A stretch of DNA of 64,000 nt from positions 124,001-188,000 of the forward strand of contig JBFXGM010000001.1 in assembly GCA_050178015.1 (NCBI GenBank), written 5' to 3'. Of the stretch, positions 8,298 to 16,395 are shown piece after piece. The position numbers were made by a program, and so were the translations under genes. Positions within the stretch are counted from its first letter, which is position 1. Every line of letters begins with the position of its first letter. The stretch is from Gaoshiqia sp050178015 (lineage in GTDB: Bacteria; Bacteroidota; Bacteroidia; Bacteroidales; Prolixibacteraceae). The notes beneath the pieces are model-generated. The model was given only the letters and a program-made list of their open reading frames with translations, had not been told where the DNA came from and did not search any database.

Positions 8298-10460
8298 ATG
8301 AAGAAGAAAATACAACACCCTGTTCGTCTAGCCGGAATGCTGATGGCCATGTTGGCGCTTTTTGGTTCATGTGCTATGCAGAAATCAGCCGACGACGAGC
8401 TTTCGGCCTACCTGTTTGCCTACTTTACCGGCAATGGCCCGGGCGAGGAAACCATCCATTTTGCTGTCAGTCTCGATGGTTACAACTATCGCGCCCTGAA
8501 CGACAACAAGCCCATTCTGGATTCGAAGGAAATCAGTACTTCGGGTGGTGTGCGCGATCCACATATTCTGCGTGGCGCCGATGGCTGGTTTTACATGGTG
8601 GTTACCGATTTGTACGTTCCTGAAATGGGCTGGAAAAACTACGCCATGGTGCTGCTGAAGTCGAAAGACCTGATCAACTGGGAGTCCTCGAAAGTGAATA
8701 TCCCGGAGACATTTCCCGATGAGTTTGGCGATGTTTGGCGGGTTTGGGCGCCGCAGACTTTCTATGATGAAACGACCGGAAAGTATCTAATTTACTTTTC
8801 GATGAAGCAGGGCGACGACCCCGACATCATTTACTACGCCTTTGCCAATGAAGATTTTACGGGACTGGAAGCCGCTCCCAAACAGCTTTTTTTCAGTCCG
8901 ACAAACAATGCGGCCATTGATGGCGACATCATTTTAAAAGATGGAACCTATCACCTGTTTATGAAATCGGAAGATGGCGAACCGGGCATTAAGCTGGCCC
9001 TTTCGGATCAACTAACCGAAGGCTATGAGCTGGTGAGTGACGAGCGTGTTGACCGGGAAACTCACCCGGTGGAGGGTTCCGGCATTTTCAAACTCAACAA
9101 CAGCGAGGAGTGGATTCTGATGTACGACATCTACACCCAGGGTCGCTACCAGTTTACCAAAAGCAGCGACCTGAAAAACTTTACCGTTATTGACGAGGCG
9201 ATTTCGATGGACTTTCACCCGCGGCACGGAACCGTACTGCCGATTACCGGCGGCGAGTTGAAGCGATTGATTGCTCAGTGGGGACAGCTTGATGACTTGC
9301 TGGAAACCACTTCGCCTGAAGGGAAACAACAGAATGTGGTCATCAACGGAAATGAAAAAACCATCTATTTACCGGTAAAACGGGGAACTGACCTGTCGGC
9401 TTTCGATCCGAAATTTGAAGCTTGGCCAGGCATTGATTTTCAACCCAAAGGAGCACAGAACTTCTCCAATGGGCCGGTGGATTACATCTTCAGTATCGAC
9501 GACAAAGGCGAAGTGGGTTACCAGGTTTCTGCTTCGGAAGATCACAATCCGGTGTTGGAAGGCTTTTATGCTGATCCTGATATTTTGTATTCTGAAAAAA
9601 CCGGCAAATACTACATCTACCCAACCAGCGATGGTTTTATGAACTGGAGTGGAACCTACTTCAAGGTTTTTTCTTCGGATAATCTGGTGGATTGGACTGA
9701 TGAAGGCGTGATTCTGGACCTTAAAACCGATGTGAGCTGGACCGACCGCAACGCCTGGGCGCCTTGTATTATCGAAAAGAAAATCGACGGCGACTACAAG
9801 TATTTCTACTATTTCACCGCAGCGCAACGCATCGGGCTGGCTGTGGCCGATGACCCGACCGGACCGTTTGTGGACAGTGGTCAGCCGTTGATCGACTACA
9901 AACCTGACGGCATCACCGGAGGACAGGAAATTGATGCCGACGTGTTTACCGACCCGGAAAGTGGAAAAAGCTATCTGTACTGGGGCAATGGCTACATGGC
10001 TGCTGCCGAATTGAGCGAAGATATGCTGTCAATCAAAAAGAATACGCTAAAACTGATGAATATCGACAACACCTACCGCGAAGGAACTTATGTCATTTAT
10101 CGCAACGGAACCTACTATTTTATGTGGTCGGAAGACGACACCCGCAGCCCCAACTACAAGGTGCGCTATGCCACTTCCGACTCGCCGCTCGGAACACTGA
10201 CCATTCCCGAAAACAACATTGTCATCAGGCAGGATGCCGGACAGGAGATCTTTGCTACCGGCCACAACTCGGCCATTCAGGTTCCCGACAAAGATGAATG
10301 GTACCTCGTGTATCACCGGTTTACCCGTCCCAAAGGCATTGACATGGGCCGCGCCGGAGGTTTCCACCGCGAAGTGTGTATCGACAAGCTTGAGTTTGAC
10401 GAAAACGGCGGAATCGTCGAGGTTAAACCCACGCTAAAAGGGATTGAGCCGGTGAACTAA
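8298..10460 (+). CDS. Tandem GH43-GH43 lipoprotein, arabinofuranosidase/xylosidase-type
   Basis: The protein joins two five-bladed GH43 propellers and is probably active on arabinose-containing side chains. The start at 8298 is chosen because it gives a lipoprotein signal (LFGSC); an in-frame codon at 8238 lies inside the GH2 gene and adds no signal. The first propeller covers about residues 35-340 with base Asp in GGVRDPHIL and a candidate acid Glu in HPVEGSG. The second covers about 415-720 with GFYADPDIL (base), GQEIDADVF (pKa modulator) and YREGTYVIY (acid). Both appear to keep a complete catalytic set. It is the last gene of the operon, 20 bp after GH2, and a terminator follows. At 720 residues it is about twice a single-domain GH43. 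Confidence 0.9.
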   Translation: MKKKIQHPVRLAGMLMAMLALFGSCAMQKSADDELSAYLFAYFTGNGPGEETIHFAVSLDGYNYRALNDNKPILDSKEISTSGGVRDPHILRGADGWFYMVVTDLYVPEMGWKNYAMVLLKSKDLINWESSKVNIPETFPDEFGDVWRVWAPQTFYDETTGKYLIYFSMKQGDDPDIIYYAFANEDFTGLEAAPKQLFFSPTNNAAIDGDIILKDGTYHLFMKSEDGEPGIKLALSDQLTEGYELVSDERVDRETHPVEGSGIFKLNNSEEWILMYDIYTQGRYQFTKSSDLKNFTVIDEAISMDFHPRHGTVLPITGGELKRLIAQWGQLDDLLETTSPEGKQQNVVINGNEKTIYLPVKRGTDLSAFDPKFEAWPGIDFQPKGAQNFSNGPVDYIFSIDDKGEVGYQVSASEDHNPVLEGFYADPDILYSEKTGKYYIYPTSDGFMNWSGTYFKVFSSDNLVDWTDEGVILDLKTDVSWTDRNAWAPCIIEKKIDGDYKYFYYFTAAQRIGLAVADDPTGPFVDSGQPLIDYKPDGITGGQEIDADVFTDPESGKSYLYWGNGYMAAAELSEDMLSIKKNTLKLMNIDNTYREGTYVIYRNGTYYFMWSEDDTRSPNYKVRYATSDSPLGTLTIPENNIVIRQDAGQEIFATGHNSAIQVPDKDEWYLVYHRFTRPKGIDMGRAGGFHREVCIDKLEFDENGGIVEVKPTLKGIEPVN

Positions 10461-10523
10461 AGGAGAAAGATTGTGTTAGAATAGTGTGCAGATTGATATC
10501 ATACTGAAAAATAATCTTAAATA

Positions 10524-10569
10524 ACTCGTGGGAGCGAGTAGCCCGGCCTTGTGTCGGGCTTTCTTTTTT
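10524..10569 (+). terminator. Terminator of the GH27-GH51-GH2-GH43 operon
   Basis: A small hairpin ACTCG/CGAGT (10524-10539) is followed directly by the stem AGCCCG (10540-10545) with CGGGCT (10555-10560) and a T-rich tail TTCTTTTTT. It separates the enzyme operon from the nitroreductase gene. Confidence 0.8.
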
Positions 10570-10583
10570 ATCGCTTTACGAAA

Positions 10584-11207
10584 ATGAAAACAAAAACAAA
10601 AATGAGAAATTTTAAAACCTTGGCAGCGAACCGGTACACAACCAAAAAATACGATTCGACAAAGAGAATTTCCGAGGAATTAGTGGAAGAGCTTAAAGAA
10701 GTGTTATGGCTAAGTCCGTCTTCCATCAATAGCCAGCCCTGGCGATTCACCTTTATTGCCAACCCATCGTTGAAAAACGAATTGGCGAAATATTCTTTTC
10801 ACAACGAAGAAAAGGTGAAGGATGCCAGTCATATTGTGGTGTTTAGTGTGATCGACGATGTGGCTGCCTTTGAAAAGCAGATAGCCGAAAATTTGCCGGA
10901 AGGTGCGATTGCGTATTATAACAAGAACATCAAGCCGGGACCGGAAGATCAGATTAAAAACTGGATGGCCCATCAAGTGTATTTGTCGCTGGGTTTCTTT
11001 TTAAGTGCCTGTGCTCACATGGCAATAGACTCAACCCCGATGGAAGGCATTGATAAATCCGCCTACGACCGCTTGCTGAAACTGGATGGGCATCGCACCC
11101 TGTTTGCTGTGGCCTTGGGCTACCGCGATGCCGACGACTCCAATCAGCCAGTCATCAAACCCAAATCACGAATGGGTAGGGATAAGGTGGTTTTTTCGAT
11201 AGATTAA
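10584..11207 (+). CDS. Nitroreductase-family NAD(P)H-dependent oxidoreductase
   Basis: This FMN-dependent, probably dimeric cytosolic oxidoreductase belongs to the nitroreductase superfamily; the natural substrate is unknown. The motifs AANRYTTKKYD at the N-terminus and SPSSINSQPWRF near residue 45 form the FMN phosphate and ring binding segments. LFAVALGYRDADD near the C-terminus is the usual family ending. A GTG at 10551 is in frame but lies inside the terminator stem, so the ATG at 10584 is preferred; 10602 (MRNFKTLAANRY) is also possible. It appears monocistronic and is not obviously tied to carbohydrate use. The length (207) fits the family. Confidence 0.88.
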   Translation: MKTKTKMRNFKTLAANRYTTKKYDSTKRISEELVEELKEVLWLSPSSINSQPWRFTFIANPSLKNELAKYSFHNEEKVKDASHIVVFSVIDDVAAFEKQIAENLPEGAIAYYNKNIKPGPEDQIKNWMAHQVYLSLGFFLSACAHMAIDSTPMEGIDKSAYDRLLKLDGHRTLFAVALGYRDADDSNQPVIKPKSRMGRDKVVFSID

Positions 11208-11249
11208 CAAAAAGGGGTTGATCGTTACAAAAACAGCCGCTGTCAGGGT

Positions 11250-12590
11250 TTAATGGGATTCACTTTTCAGCATCACCTCCAGTACATTTACCATCTGCGG
11301 TGGAAGTGCAACTGCAGTTTCTCCCTGGCCTTGTTCCACCCGTTGAAAATACAGATGTAGTTTGTTCTCCTGGCGCAGCAATTCTGTATCGTACGAGGGC
11401 TCCCAGCGATCGACCGGATAGGGGCTGATCACTTGCGAGTTCCAGTTGAATGATTCGGAGATTGTTGTTGAAGCCAGGATGACGTGGTTGTCCACTTCCT
11501 CGTCGCGGTAAACCAGTACCAATTGCTGTTCGCCTCCATTGGGCATGACCATCAACTGCGGACGGCTGATGGGAATGCTTCGCGAACCCACACCGCCCAG
11601 TTCAAAATCAAGGGTGCGATTGGTTGCTGTCGATGAATTCCACTGCCCTCTTTGTTTGTAAATGATATGAAATTGCGTGCAGCTATCTCCTTCTGCTTTG
11701 TAGTAAGTGGCAATGTAAGGATTGCCCTGCTGATCCACGGTCATCGAGGTTTGGTTGATTAAATTGCTGCCCTGCGGAATGACTTTCACCACCTCGGCAG
11801 TGGCTTCGGTGACGGGCAGTTGGTACATTTCGCCGGTCGATTTTTGCCAGCTCAAACCGCCGTCTCTCGAAACAGCATAACACATATCATGATTGGAGCG
11901 GACATCGGGCGTTTCGCGCCACACCCACGACACATGTATGTGCCCCAAATGATCGACAAACAATTGCCAGTAAGCATTTCGCTGGCCTTCGCCGTCAATC
12001 AGGTTGCTTTGCAGGCGTGTCCAGCTTCGTCCTTCCAGAATATAGCGATCCAGCACCAGGTTGCCGTTTCCCGAACCACCTTCCCTATAGGCAAACAGCA
12101 GGTCGCCATTGGGTAAAGCATAAAATTCGGGGTACGTGACTACTTCCTCGTTTTCGCCGGTCATTGGTAACCGATCGCCCATTGCCAGTCCCTCGGGTTC
12201 CAGTCCCCGGCAATAGTTCAGCGGGTTGTTGTGGTGGTCCCAGCTCAGGTGCAGGTAGTCGTCGCCATCCACCATCAGGCTGATCACATTGTGGGCATCA
12301 TACACATTACCGGTGTATTGGGTTTGGTGCAACTCCCAGTCCTTGCTGCCATGTTCGCGGCGGGCCAGGACCACATGGGCCGTACTGTCGTAATAGGCCA
12401 CAAACTGGTAATTAGCCGATGAAACGACCGAATTTTTCCGAAAGATGGTAGCATTCACACTGGTTTGCGACCAACCTTTACCTACCGGGACCAGGTTTGC
12501 GTTGATTTCTGTTTCTGCTTTCTTTTCGGATGTGCAAGACAAACCTGCCAGTAAAAACATCATTGTAAAAAGCCGGATCACTTTGGCCAT
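11250..12590 (-). CDS. BNR-4 repeat lipoprotein (beta-propeller, possible polysaccharide lyase or sialidase-like)
   Basis: A 446-residue lipoprotein with lipobox FLLAGLSC and a predicted seven-bladed propeller. Segments such as HISWDHHNNPL-like (YLHLSWDHHNNPL), HIHVSWVWRETPD and SRDGGLSWQKS are hallmark motifs of the BNR_4 family. Related propellers include uncharacterised Bacteroidota proteins and polysaccharide lyase families (ulvan-lyase-type propellers). The conserved His and Arg residues in these motifs are compatible with a lyase but do not prove one. It stands alone on the minus strand, convergent with the nitroreductase gene and about 300 bp downstream of the L-galactose-type operon, probably as a separate unit. 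Best described as a secreted polysaccharide-binding or degrading propeller of unknown specificity. Confidence 0.8.
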   Translation of the reverse strand: MAKVIRLFTMMFLLAGLSCTSEKKAETEINANLVPVGKGWSQTSVNATIFRKNSVVSSANYQFVAYYDSTAHVVLARREHGSKDWELHQTQYTGNVYDAHNVISLMVDGDDYLHLSWDHHNNPLNYCRGLEPEGLAMGDRLPMTGENEEVVTYPEFYALPNGDLLFAYREGGSGNGNLVLDRYILEGRSWTRLQSNLIDGEGQRNAYWQLFVDHLGHIHVSWVWRETPDVRSNHDMCYAVSRDGGLSWQKSTGEMYQLPVTEATAEVVKVIPQGSNLINQTSMTVDQQGNPYIATYYKAEGDSCTQFHIIYKQRGQWNSSTATNRTLDFELGGVGSRSIPISRPQLMVMPNGGEQQLVLVYRDEEVDNHVILASTTISESFNWNSQVISPYPVDRWEPSYDTELLRQENKLHLYFQRVEQGQGETAVALPPQMVNVLEVMLKSESH

Positions 12591-12796
12591 AGGACATTCA
12601 AGGATTTTGCAGAAGGAAATCGATGTTTCCCTAACATTCTGCTATTAGTTTAAAACGTACATTTCGCTAAAACAATGGGTAAAAATACATCATTCCATGA
12701 ATAAATGTCCGCGAAATACCAGAGCTTTTTGCTCAAAACCAAAGTGGTCCGATCCGATTTGATCTTTCCTCATTTGGTACCTCATTCCTTAAAAAT
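12591..12796. other. Intergenic region upstream of the BNR lipoprotein gene
   Basis: About 200 bp without a convincing reading frame. It must contain the promoter of the minus-strand BNR gene, but no clear TAnnTTTG/TTTG pair was found. The terminator of the neighbouring operon begins at 12797. Confidence 0.5.
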
Positions 12797-12830
12797 AAAA
12801 ATCGCCCTGATTCTCTCACTGGGCGATTTT
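12797..12830 (-). terminator. Terminator of the L-galactose/L-fucose-type operon
   Basis: A 10-bp stem, AAAATCGCCC (12798-12807) with GGGCGATTTT (12821-12830); in minus-strand reading the stem ends in a long T-rich run. A second hairpin, CTCTCCGC/GCGGAGAG at 12843-12863, lies between it and the zinc dehydrogenase stop codon. Confidence 0.85.
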
Positions 12831-12897
12831 CTATTATTCAGACTCTCCGCCATTTGCGGAGAGCAATACGAACAATGTAATTTGAAATTAGCAGTTC

Positions 12898-13914
12898 TTA
12901 AAAGCGCACCAGTATCTTTAAAATCTTCCCGGGGTCTTCCGACCATTCTTGCATTGCCCCGGCAGCTTCATCCACCGAAACTACTTTCGAAATCAACAGC
13001 GATTCATCCAATCCGGCATTTTTCAGGTATTTGATAACTGCCTCAAAATCGGTGGGGTTGGCATTCCGCGAGCCCATAATTTCCATCTCTTTTTGTACCC
13101 ATAGTTTGGTTGGGAAAGCAATCTCGGCTGCCGCATAACCAATACAAACTACCCGGCCCGCAAAGGCTACTTCTTCAATGGCTGCCCGGTAGGTAATTGG
13201 GTTTCCAGCGGCTTCAATCACGACAGAAGGCCCGTTTCCCTGGGTTAGTTTCTCCAGCTCTTCATGCAAATTTTGCACCTTCGAATTAATCAGATGGCTG
13301 GCCCCCAGCTTTTTGGCCGTCTCCAGTTTCGAATCGTCAATATCAACAGCAATCACAGTGGCACCGCGCAAATGGGCCCGGACAATAGCGCCACTGCCAA
13401 TCATGCCGCACCCAAATACCACCACCGTATCCAAATCGGTAACCTGCGCATTGTCGATGGCATGAAAACCGACCGTCAGCGGCTCCACCAAAGCCAGTTG
13501 CACATCCGTCAAGGCGGCATCAACCAGCACTTTCTGCCAGGGTACCACCAGGTATTCGGCCATTGCGCCATCGCGCTGGACCCCCAACGTTTGATTATAC
13601 CGACAGGCGTTGTACCGTTTCTTTTTGCAGGATGTACAATGTCCGCAGTTGGTGTAAGGTACTACCGTAACGCCCAGCCCAAGCTGGAAACCTGCCGGAA
13701 CGTTCTCGCCCACTCCTTCAATCAAGGCCGAAATCTCGTGACCGGGAATGCGCGGATATTGTACCATCGGATTTTTACCCAAAAAGGTACTCAGGTCGGA
13801 GCCACAAAAACCGACGTATTTTATTTTTAACAAAACATCTTCCTTCCCGGGACGTGGCATCTCACGTTCAACCACCTTCATCTCGCCCGGTTTTGTTATT
13901 TCTATTGCTTTCAT
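12898..13914 (-). CDS. Zinc-dependent alcohol dehydrogenase, candidate L-galactonate dehydrogenase
   Basis: A medium-chain, zinc- and NAD(P)-dependent sugar-acid or polyol dehydrogenase of 338 residues. The catalytic zinc ligands appear in GFCGSD (Cys) and PGHE (His-Glu). The structural zinc lobe is NCGHCTSCKKKRYNAC and the Rossmann motif is GCGMIGSGAI. The start is set at the ATG at 13914; a TTG two codons upstream is less likely. It is the last gene of an operon with a mutarotase, an aldo/keto reductase and a lactonase. In the L-galactose pathway described in Bacteroides vulgatus, an enzyme of this type oxidises L-galactonate to D-tagaturonate, which is the best guess here. Oxidation of a fuconate-type or other sugar acid cannot be excluded. 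Confidence 0.85.
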   Translation of the reverse strand: MKAIEITKPGEMKVVEREMPRPGKEDVLLKIKYVGFCGSDLSTFLGKNPMVQYPRIPGHEISALIEGVGENVPAGFQLGLGVTVVPYTNCGHCTSCKKKRYNACRYNQTLGVQRDGAMAEYLVVPWQKVLVDAALTDVQLALVEPLTVGFHAIDNAQVTDLDTVVVFGCGMIGSGAIVRAHLRGATVIAVDIDDSKLETAKKLGASHLINSKVQNLHEELEKLTQGNGPSVVIEAAGNPITYRAAIEEVAFAGRVVCIGYAAAEIAFPTKLWVQKEMEIMGSRNANPTDFEAVIKYLKNAGLDESLLISKVVSVDEAAGAMQEWSEDPGKILKILVRF

Positions 13915-13929
13915 ATTCAAATTGAAGTA

Positions 13930-14757
13930 TTAAAGTTGATAAACCTTTACGGCATTTTCATAAAAAATCTGTTTTTGCTCCGCCTCACTCAAAGCCGACA
14001 AAACCTTTTTCACCAGCTTCAGCCAATCGGCGTAGGAGGCCGCCACCAGGCAAACCGGCCAGTCAGAACCATACAGCAACCGGGAGGGGCCAAAGGCTTC
14101 CAACACAACATCGAAGTAGGGCTGAAGTTGTTCTGCCGTCCAGTTTTTGTAGTCAGCTTCGGTGACCATACCGCTGATCTTACAGCTCACGTTTTCACGT
14201 TTTGCCAGTTCTTTCAGGTTTTTGGCCCACGCCGTTATTTCATTGGCTTTGATTTTCGGTTTGGCGATGTGGTCGAGCACAAACGGCTGTTCGGGGTGCT
14301 GATCGGCAAAGCGGATGGTATTGGGCAACTGGTGTTCAAAAATCAGGATGTCGTAAACCAGCCCGTAATTTTTCAAAAGCGAAATTCCCCGGTTAAAGTC
14401 CTTCCCCAAAATAAATTCGGGATCCGGCTCGCCCTGCACCACATGGCGGATGCCTTTTAGCCAGGGATTGGCGGCATAGTGAGGAAGTAACTCATGGATG
14501 GCCTTATCGGCCAGGGGTAACCAGCCAACCACGCCTTTCATAAAATCGTTTTCGGCAGCTAAACGCAGCAGCCAGTCGGTTTCTTCCAAACATTGCCGCG
14601 CATGGACCGAAACAACGCCATCCACGCCATTGGCGTCAATCGTCTGTTTCAAATCAGCCGGCAAAAAGCTTTTTCGGATAGCCGCCATTTCCTCATCAAT
14701 CCAGTCAAATTCAATCGAATTGTAGTTCCAAAAATGATGGTGTGAATCGATTATCAT
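13930..14757 (-). CDS. Amidohydrolase-2 (COG3618) sugar lactonase
   Basis: A 275-residue TIM-barrel amidohydrolase of the COG3618 group, whose members hydrolyse sugar lactones such as L-fucono- and L-galactono-1,5-lactone. The metal or active-site motifs DSHHHFW at the N-terminus, VLDHIAKP in the middle and YGSDWPV near residue 235 are all present. It lies between the lactone-forming aldo/keto reductase and the acid-oxidising dehydrogenase, exactly where a lactonase belongs. Spacing is 15 bp to the following dehydrogenase and 11 bp from the preceding reductase gene, so the genes are co-transcribed. The specific sugar is inferred from the cluster. Confidence 0.87.
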   Translation of the reverse strand: MIIDSHHHFWNYNSIEFDWIDEEMAAIRKSFLPADLKQTIDANGVDGVVSVHARQCLEETDWLLRLAAENDFMKGVVGWLPLADKAIHELLPHYAANPWLKGIRHVVQGEPDPEFILGKDFNRGISLLKNYGLVYDILIFEHQLPNTIRFADQHPEQPFVLDHIAKPKIKANEITAWAKNLKELAKRENVSCKISGMVTEADYKNWTAEQLQPYFDVVLEAFGPSRLLYGSDWPVCLVAASYADWLKLVKKVLSALSEAEQKQIFYENAVKVYQL

Positions 14758-14768
14758 ATCAATACAAT

Positions 14769-15809
14769 TTACAGGTATGGATAAGCGTGGTCAATAATAC
14801 CCTCCTGCTTTAGCTCCTGCCAGAAAGCCTCGGGAAACGCTTCTTCAAGGACAGCCTTGTTGTGTGCCATCCGGTGCGGCTTGCTGGGATTGAGCGCCAC
14901 CGCGGCAATTTGCGGCGCCGAAAGGGCAAACTTCAGGCAGGCATCGCCGGGGGCAATCCGGTACTTTTCGCAGATGGCAAAAAACTTTTCGCGCCAGGCA
15001 AACAAAGGCTTGTCAGCAGGATCATCCGGATTGACAATGCGATAATCGAAATAGTCGCCACCGGTTAAAAAGCCTGCGTTAAAAATTGCCGAGTTGATAA
15101 TCCCCACCCCGTCATTATGCAGTTGTTCCAGAAAGTCAACCATCTCTTTTGGATGGTGGTAAATCGTAAATTTATTGGCAAACATCACCCAGTCGAACTT
15201 TACTTGTTGGTATAACTCTTTTATCACCAGCCAGTCTTTGGAGCCAATGCCAACCGCCTTCACCTCGCCCTTTTCTTTCAGTTCAAACAACGCGCGATAG
15301 GCCTCCAACACATCTGCCAATCGTCTGTCCCTGTCCCGGGTATCTGTTGCCGCCATCAGATATTCATCCGGGTCGTGCACCGAAACCAATCCGGCCTTGT
15401 ACTTGTTGCCCAACAACTGGCAGCCTTGCTCCCAGCATTCCAGGATTCCCTGGTAGCTAATTTTTTGCACGGCATCGTATTTCAAATTGGCCCAGGCGCC
15501 CGGCTCAAAAGTTGGCTCATTCGTTTCCAGCGGAACACGGTACCAGCCCAGTTTATTGCTGATGCTGATTTGCTCCGGCGCAATGCCCAACTTCTCCAGT
15601 CCCTGACCGATCACTTCGAGCGCCAGCCCGGCCCCGTATTTCCCGGCCGTGTCAATCATCACGGGCCCGTCGGCCACCTTGAACCATTCCTGCATCAGGG
15701 CCAGTTTCTCGGCCTCCATCAACTCGCGGTACAGGTTTCCCAGAAAACTCGTTCCGTAAATTATCGGCGGACAGGCCAGGCCTGTTCTCCCTAAATATCT
15801 TGCTTCCAT
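14769..15809 (-). CDS. Aldo/keto reductase, candidate L-galactose/L-fucose 1-dehydrogenase
   Basis: A cytosolic AKR-fold enzyme (346 residues) predicted to oxidise the C1 of a six-carbon L-sugar to its lactone. The family tetrad is visible: Asp and Tyr in MIDTAGKYG, Lys in ISNKLG and His in VSVHDPD. FLGNLYRELMEAEK near the N-terminus is typical of the L-fucose/L-galactose dehydrogenase branch. It is followed by the lactonase and preceded by the mutarotase with only 4 bp between stop and start, indicating one operon. Fucose and galactose dehydrogenases cannot be told apart by eye. Confidence 0.87.
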   Translation of the reverse strand: MEARYLGRTGLACPPIIYGTSFLGNLYRELMEAEKLALMQEWFKVADGPVMIDTAGKYGAGLALEVIGQGLEKLGIAPEQISISNKLGWYRVPLETNEPTFEPGAWANLKYDAVQKISYQGILECWEQGCQLLGNKYKAGLVSVHDPDEYLMAATDTRDRDRRLADVLEAYRALFELKEKGEVKAVGIGSKDWLVIKELYQQVKFDWVMFANKFTIYHHPKEMVDFLEQLHNDGVGIINSAIFNAGFLTGGDYFDYRIVNPDDPADKPLFAWREKFFAICEKYRIAPGDACLKFALSAPQIAAVALNPSKPHRMAHNKAVLEEAFPEAFWQELKQEGIIDHAYPYL

Positions 15810-15813
15810 ACAA

Positions 15814-16206
15814 TTACTTTAGCTCTTTTTGCTGACCTTCGATGGCGACGAAAGCCCTCTGCTGGTCCAGTTCATAAATTCGCTCCATGAGCTGCCATTT
15901 TTCATTGGCCGTGGCTTCCCGGTTGGTTACCTGAAAACGCGACACAAAAGCTTCCCACTCTGCCTGCCGGGGTTTTCCGGCCAATTCGGCCATAGCCCGG
16001 TCGTGATCAAAATCCGCAACCGTATCCATGATCATGAACAACCGGTTTTCGTGGATGTAGATTTCCATGTCCAGAATACCAACTTCTTTCATTCCCCGGG
16101 AGATTTCAGGCCAGGTATTTCCGGGCGAATGCACTTGCTTATAGGCTTCGATCAGATTCGGATCGTTTTCCAGCAACAAGGTTTTGCAATACCGTTTAAA
16201 TTTCAT
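15814..16206 (-). CDS. L-rhamnose/L-fucose mutarotase family protein (RhaM-like)
   Basis: A small (130-residue) cytosolic ferredoxin-like protein of the RhaM family that interconverts alpha and beta anomers of L-sugars. Conserved segments KRYCKTLLLENDP, AYKQVHSPGNTWPEI and MEIYIHENRLFMIM contain the family His and Tyr residues. It is the first gene of the operon, and the 189-bp gap to the divergent LacI gene holds the shared regulatory region. In context it supplies the anomer needed by the dehydrogenase; the substrate may be L-galactose or L-fucose rather than rhamnose. Confidence 0.9.
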   Translation of the reverse strand: MKFKRYCKTLLLENDPNLIEAYKQVHSPGNTWPEISRGMKEVGILDMEIYIHENRLFMIMDTVADFDHDRAMAELAGKPRQAEWEAFVSRFQVTNREATANEKWQLMERIYELDQQRAFVAIEGQQKELK

Positions 16207-16277
16207 TTCATCACTGTTTTACACAAAAATCAGCTAAACAAGCTCATTATACAAGTCCAATCGCACTGGTTTTAACT

Positions 16278-16301
16278 GCAAAGCTTTGCGCAAAGCTTTG
16301 C
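16278..16301. promoter_or_regulatory. Tandem palindromic operator for the LacI-type regulator
   Basis: GCAAAGCTTTGC occurs twice without spacer (16278-16289 and 16290-16301). The junction makes a palindrome centred on CG, the hallmark of LacI-family operators. It lies in the divergent region between the mutarotase operon (starting at 16206, minus) and the LacI gene (starting at 16396, plus), so one bound site could control both directions. Confidence 0.75.
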
Positions 16302-16369
16302 GGAACGGTAAAAATGTTTTAAAACACAGGGCAGGAAGTTTGCCCATTCATTCGAACAAACAGAAAAGC

Positions 16370-16377
16370 TATCTTTG
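16370..16377 (+). promoter_or_regulatory. Bacteroidota -7 promoter element of the LacI gene
   Basis: TATCTTTG matches the TAnnTTTG consensus and ends 18 bp before the ATG at 16396. A -33 TTTG exists at 16339-16342 but the spacing is longer than usual, so only the -7 box is well supported. Confidence 0.45.
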
Positions 16378-16395
16378 CTGAACGAGTTTTGAATT

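Noticed and set aside
10551..10583. Upstream GTG start for the nitroreductase gene
   Set aside because: The GTG lies within the loop and stem of the preceding terminator; ATG codons at 10584 and 10602 fit the family start.
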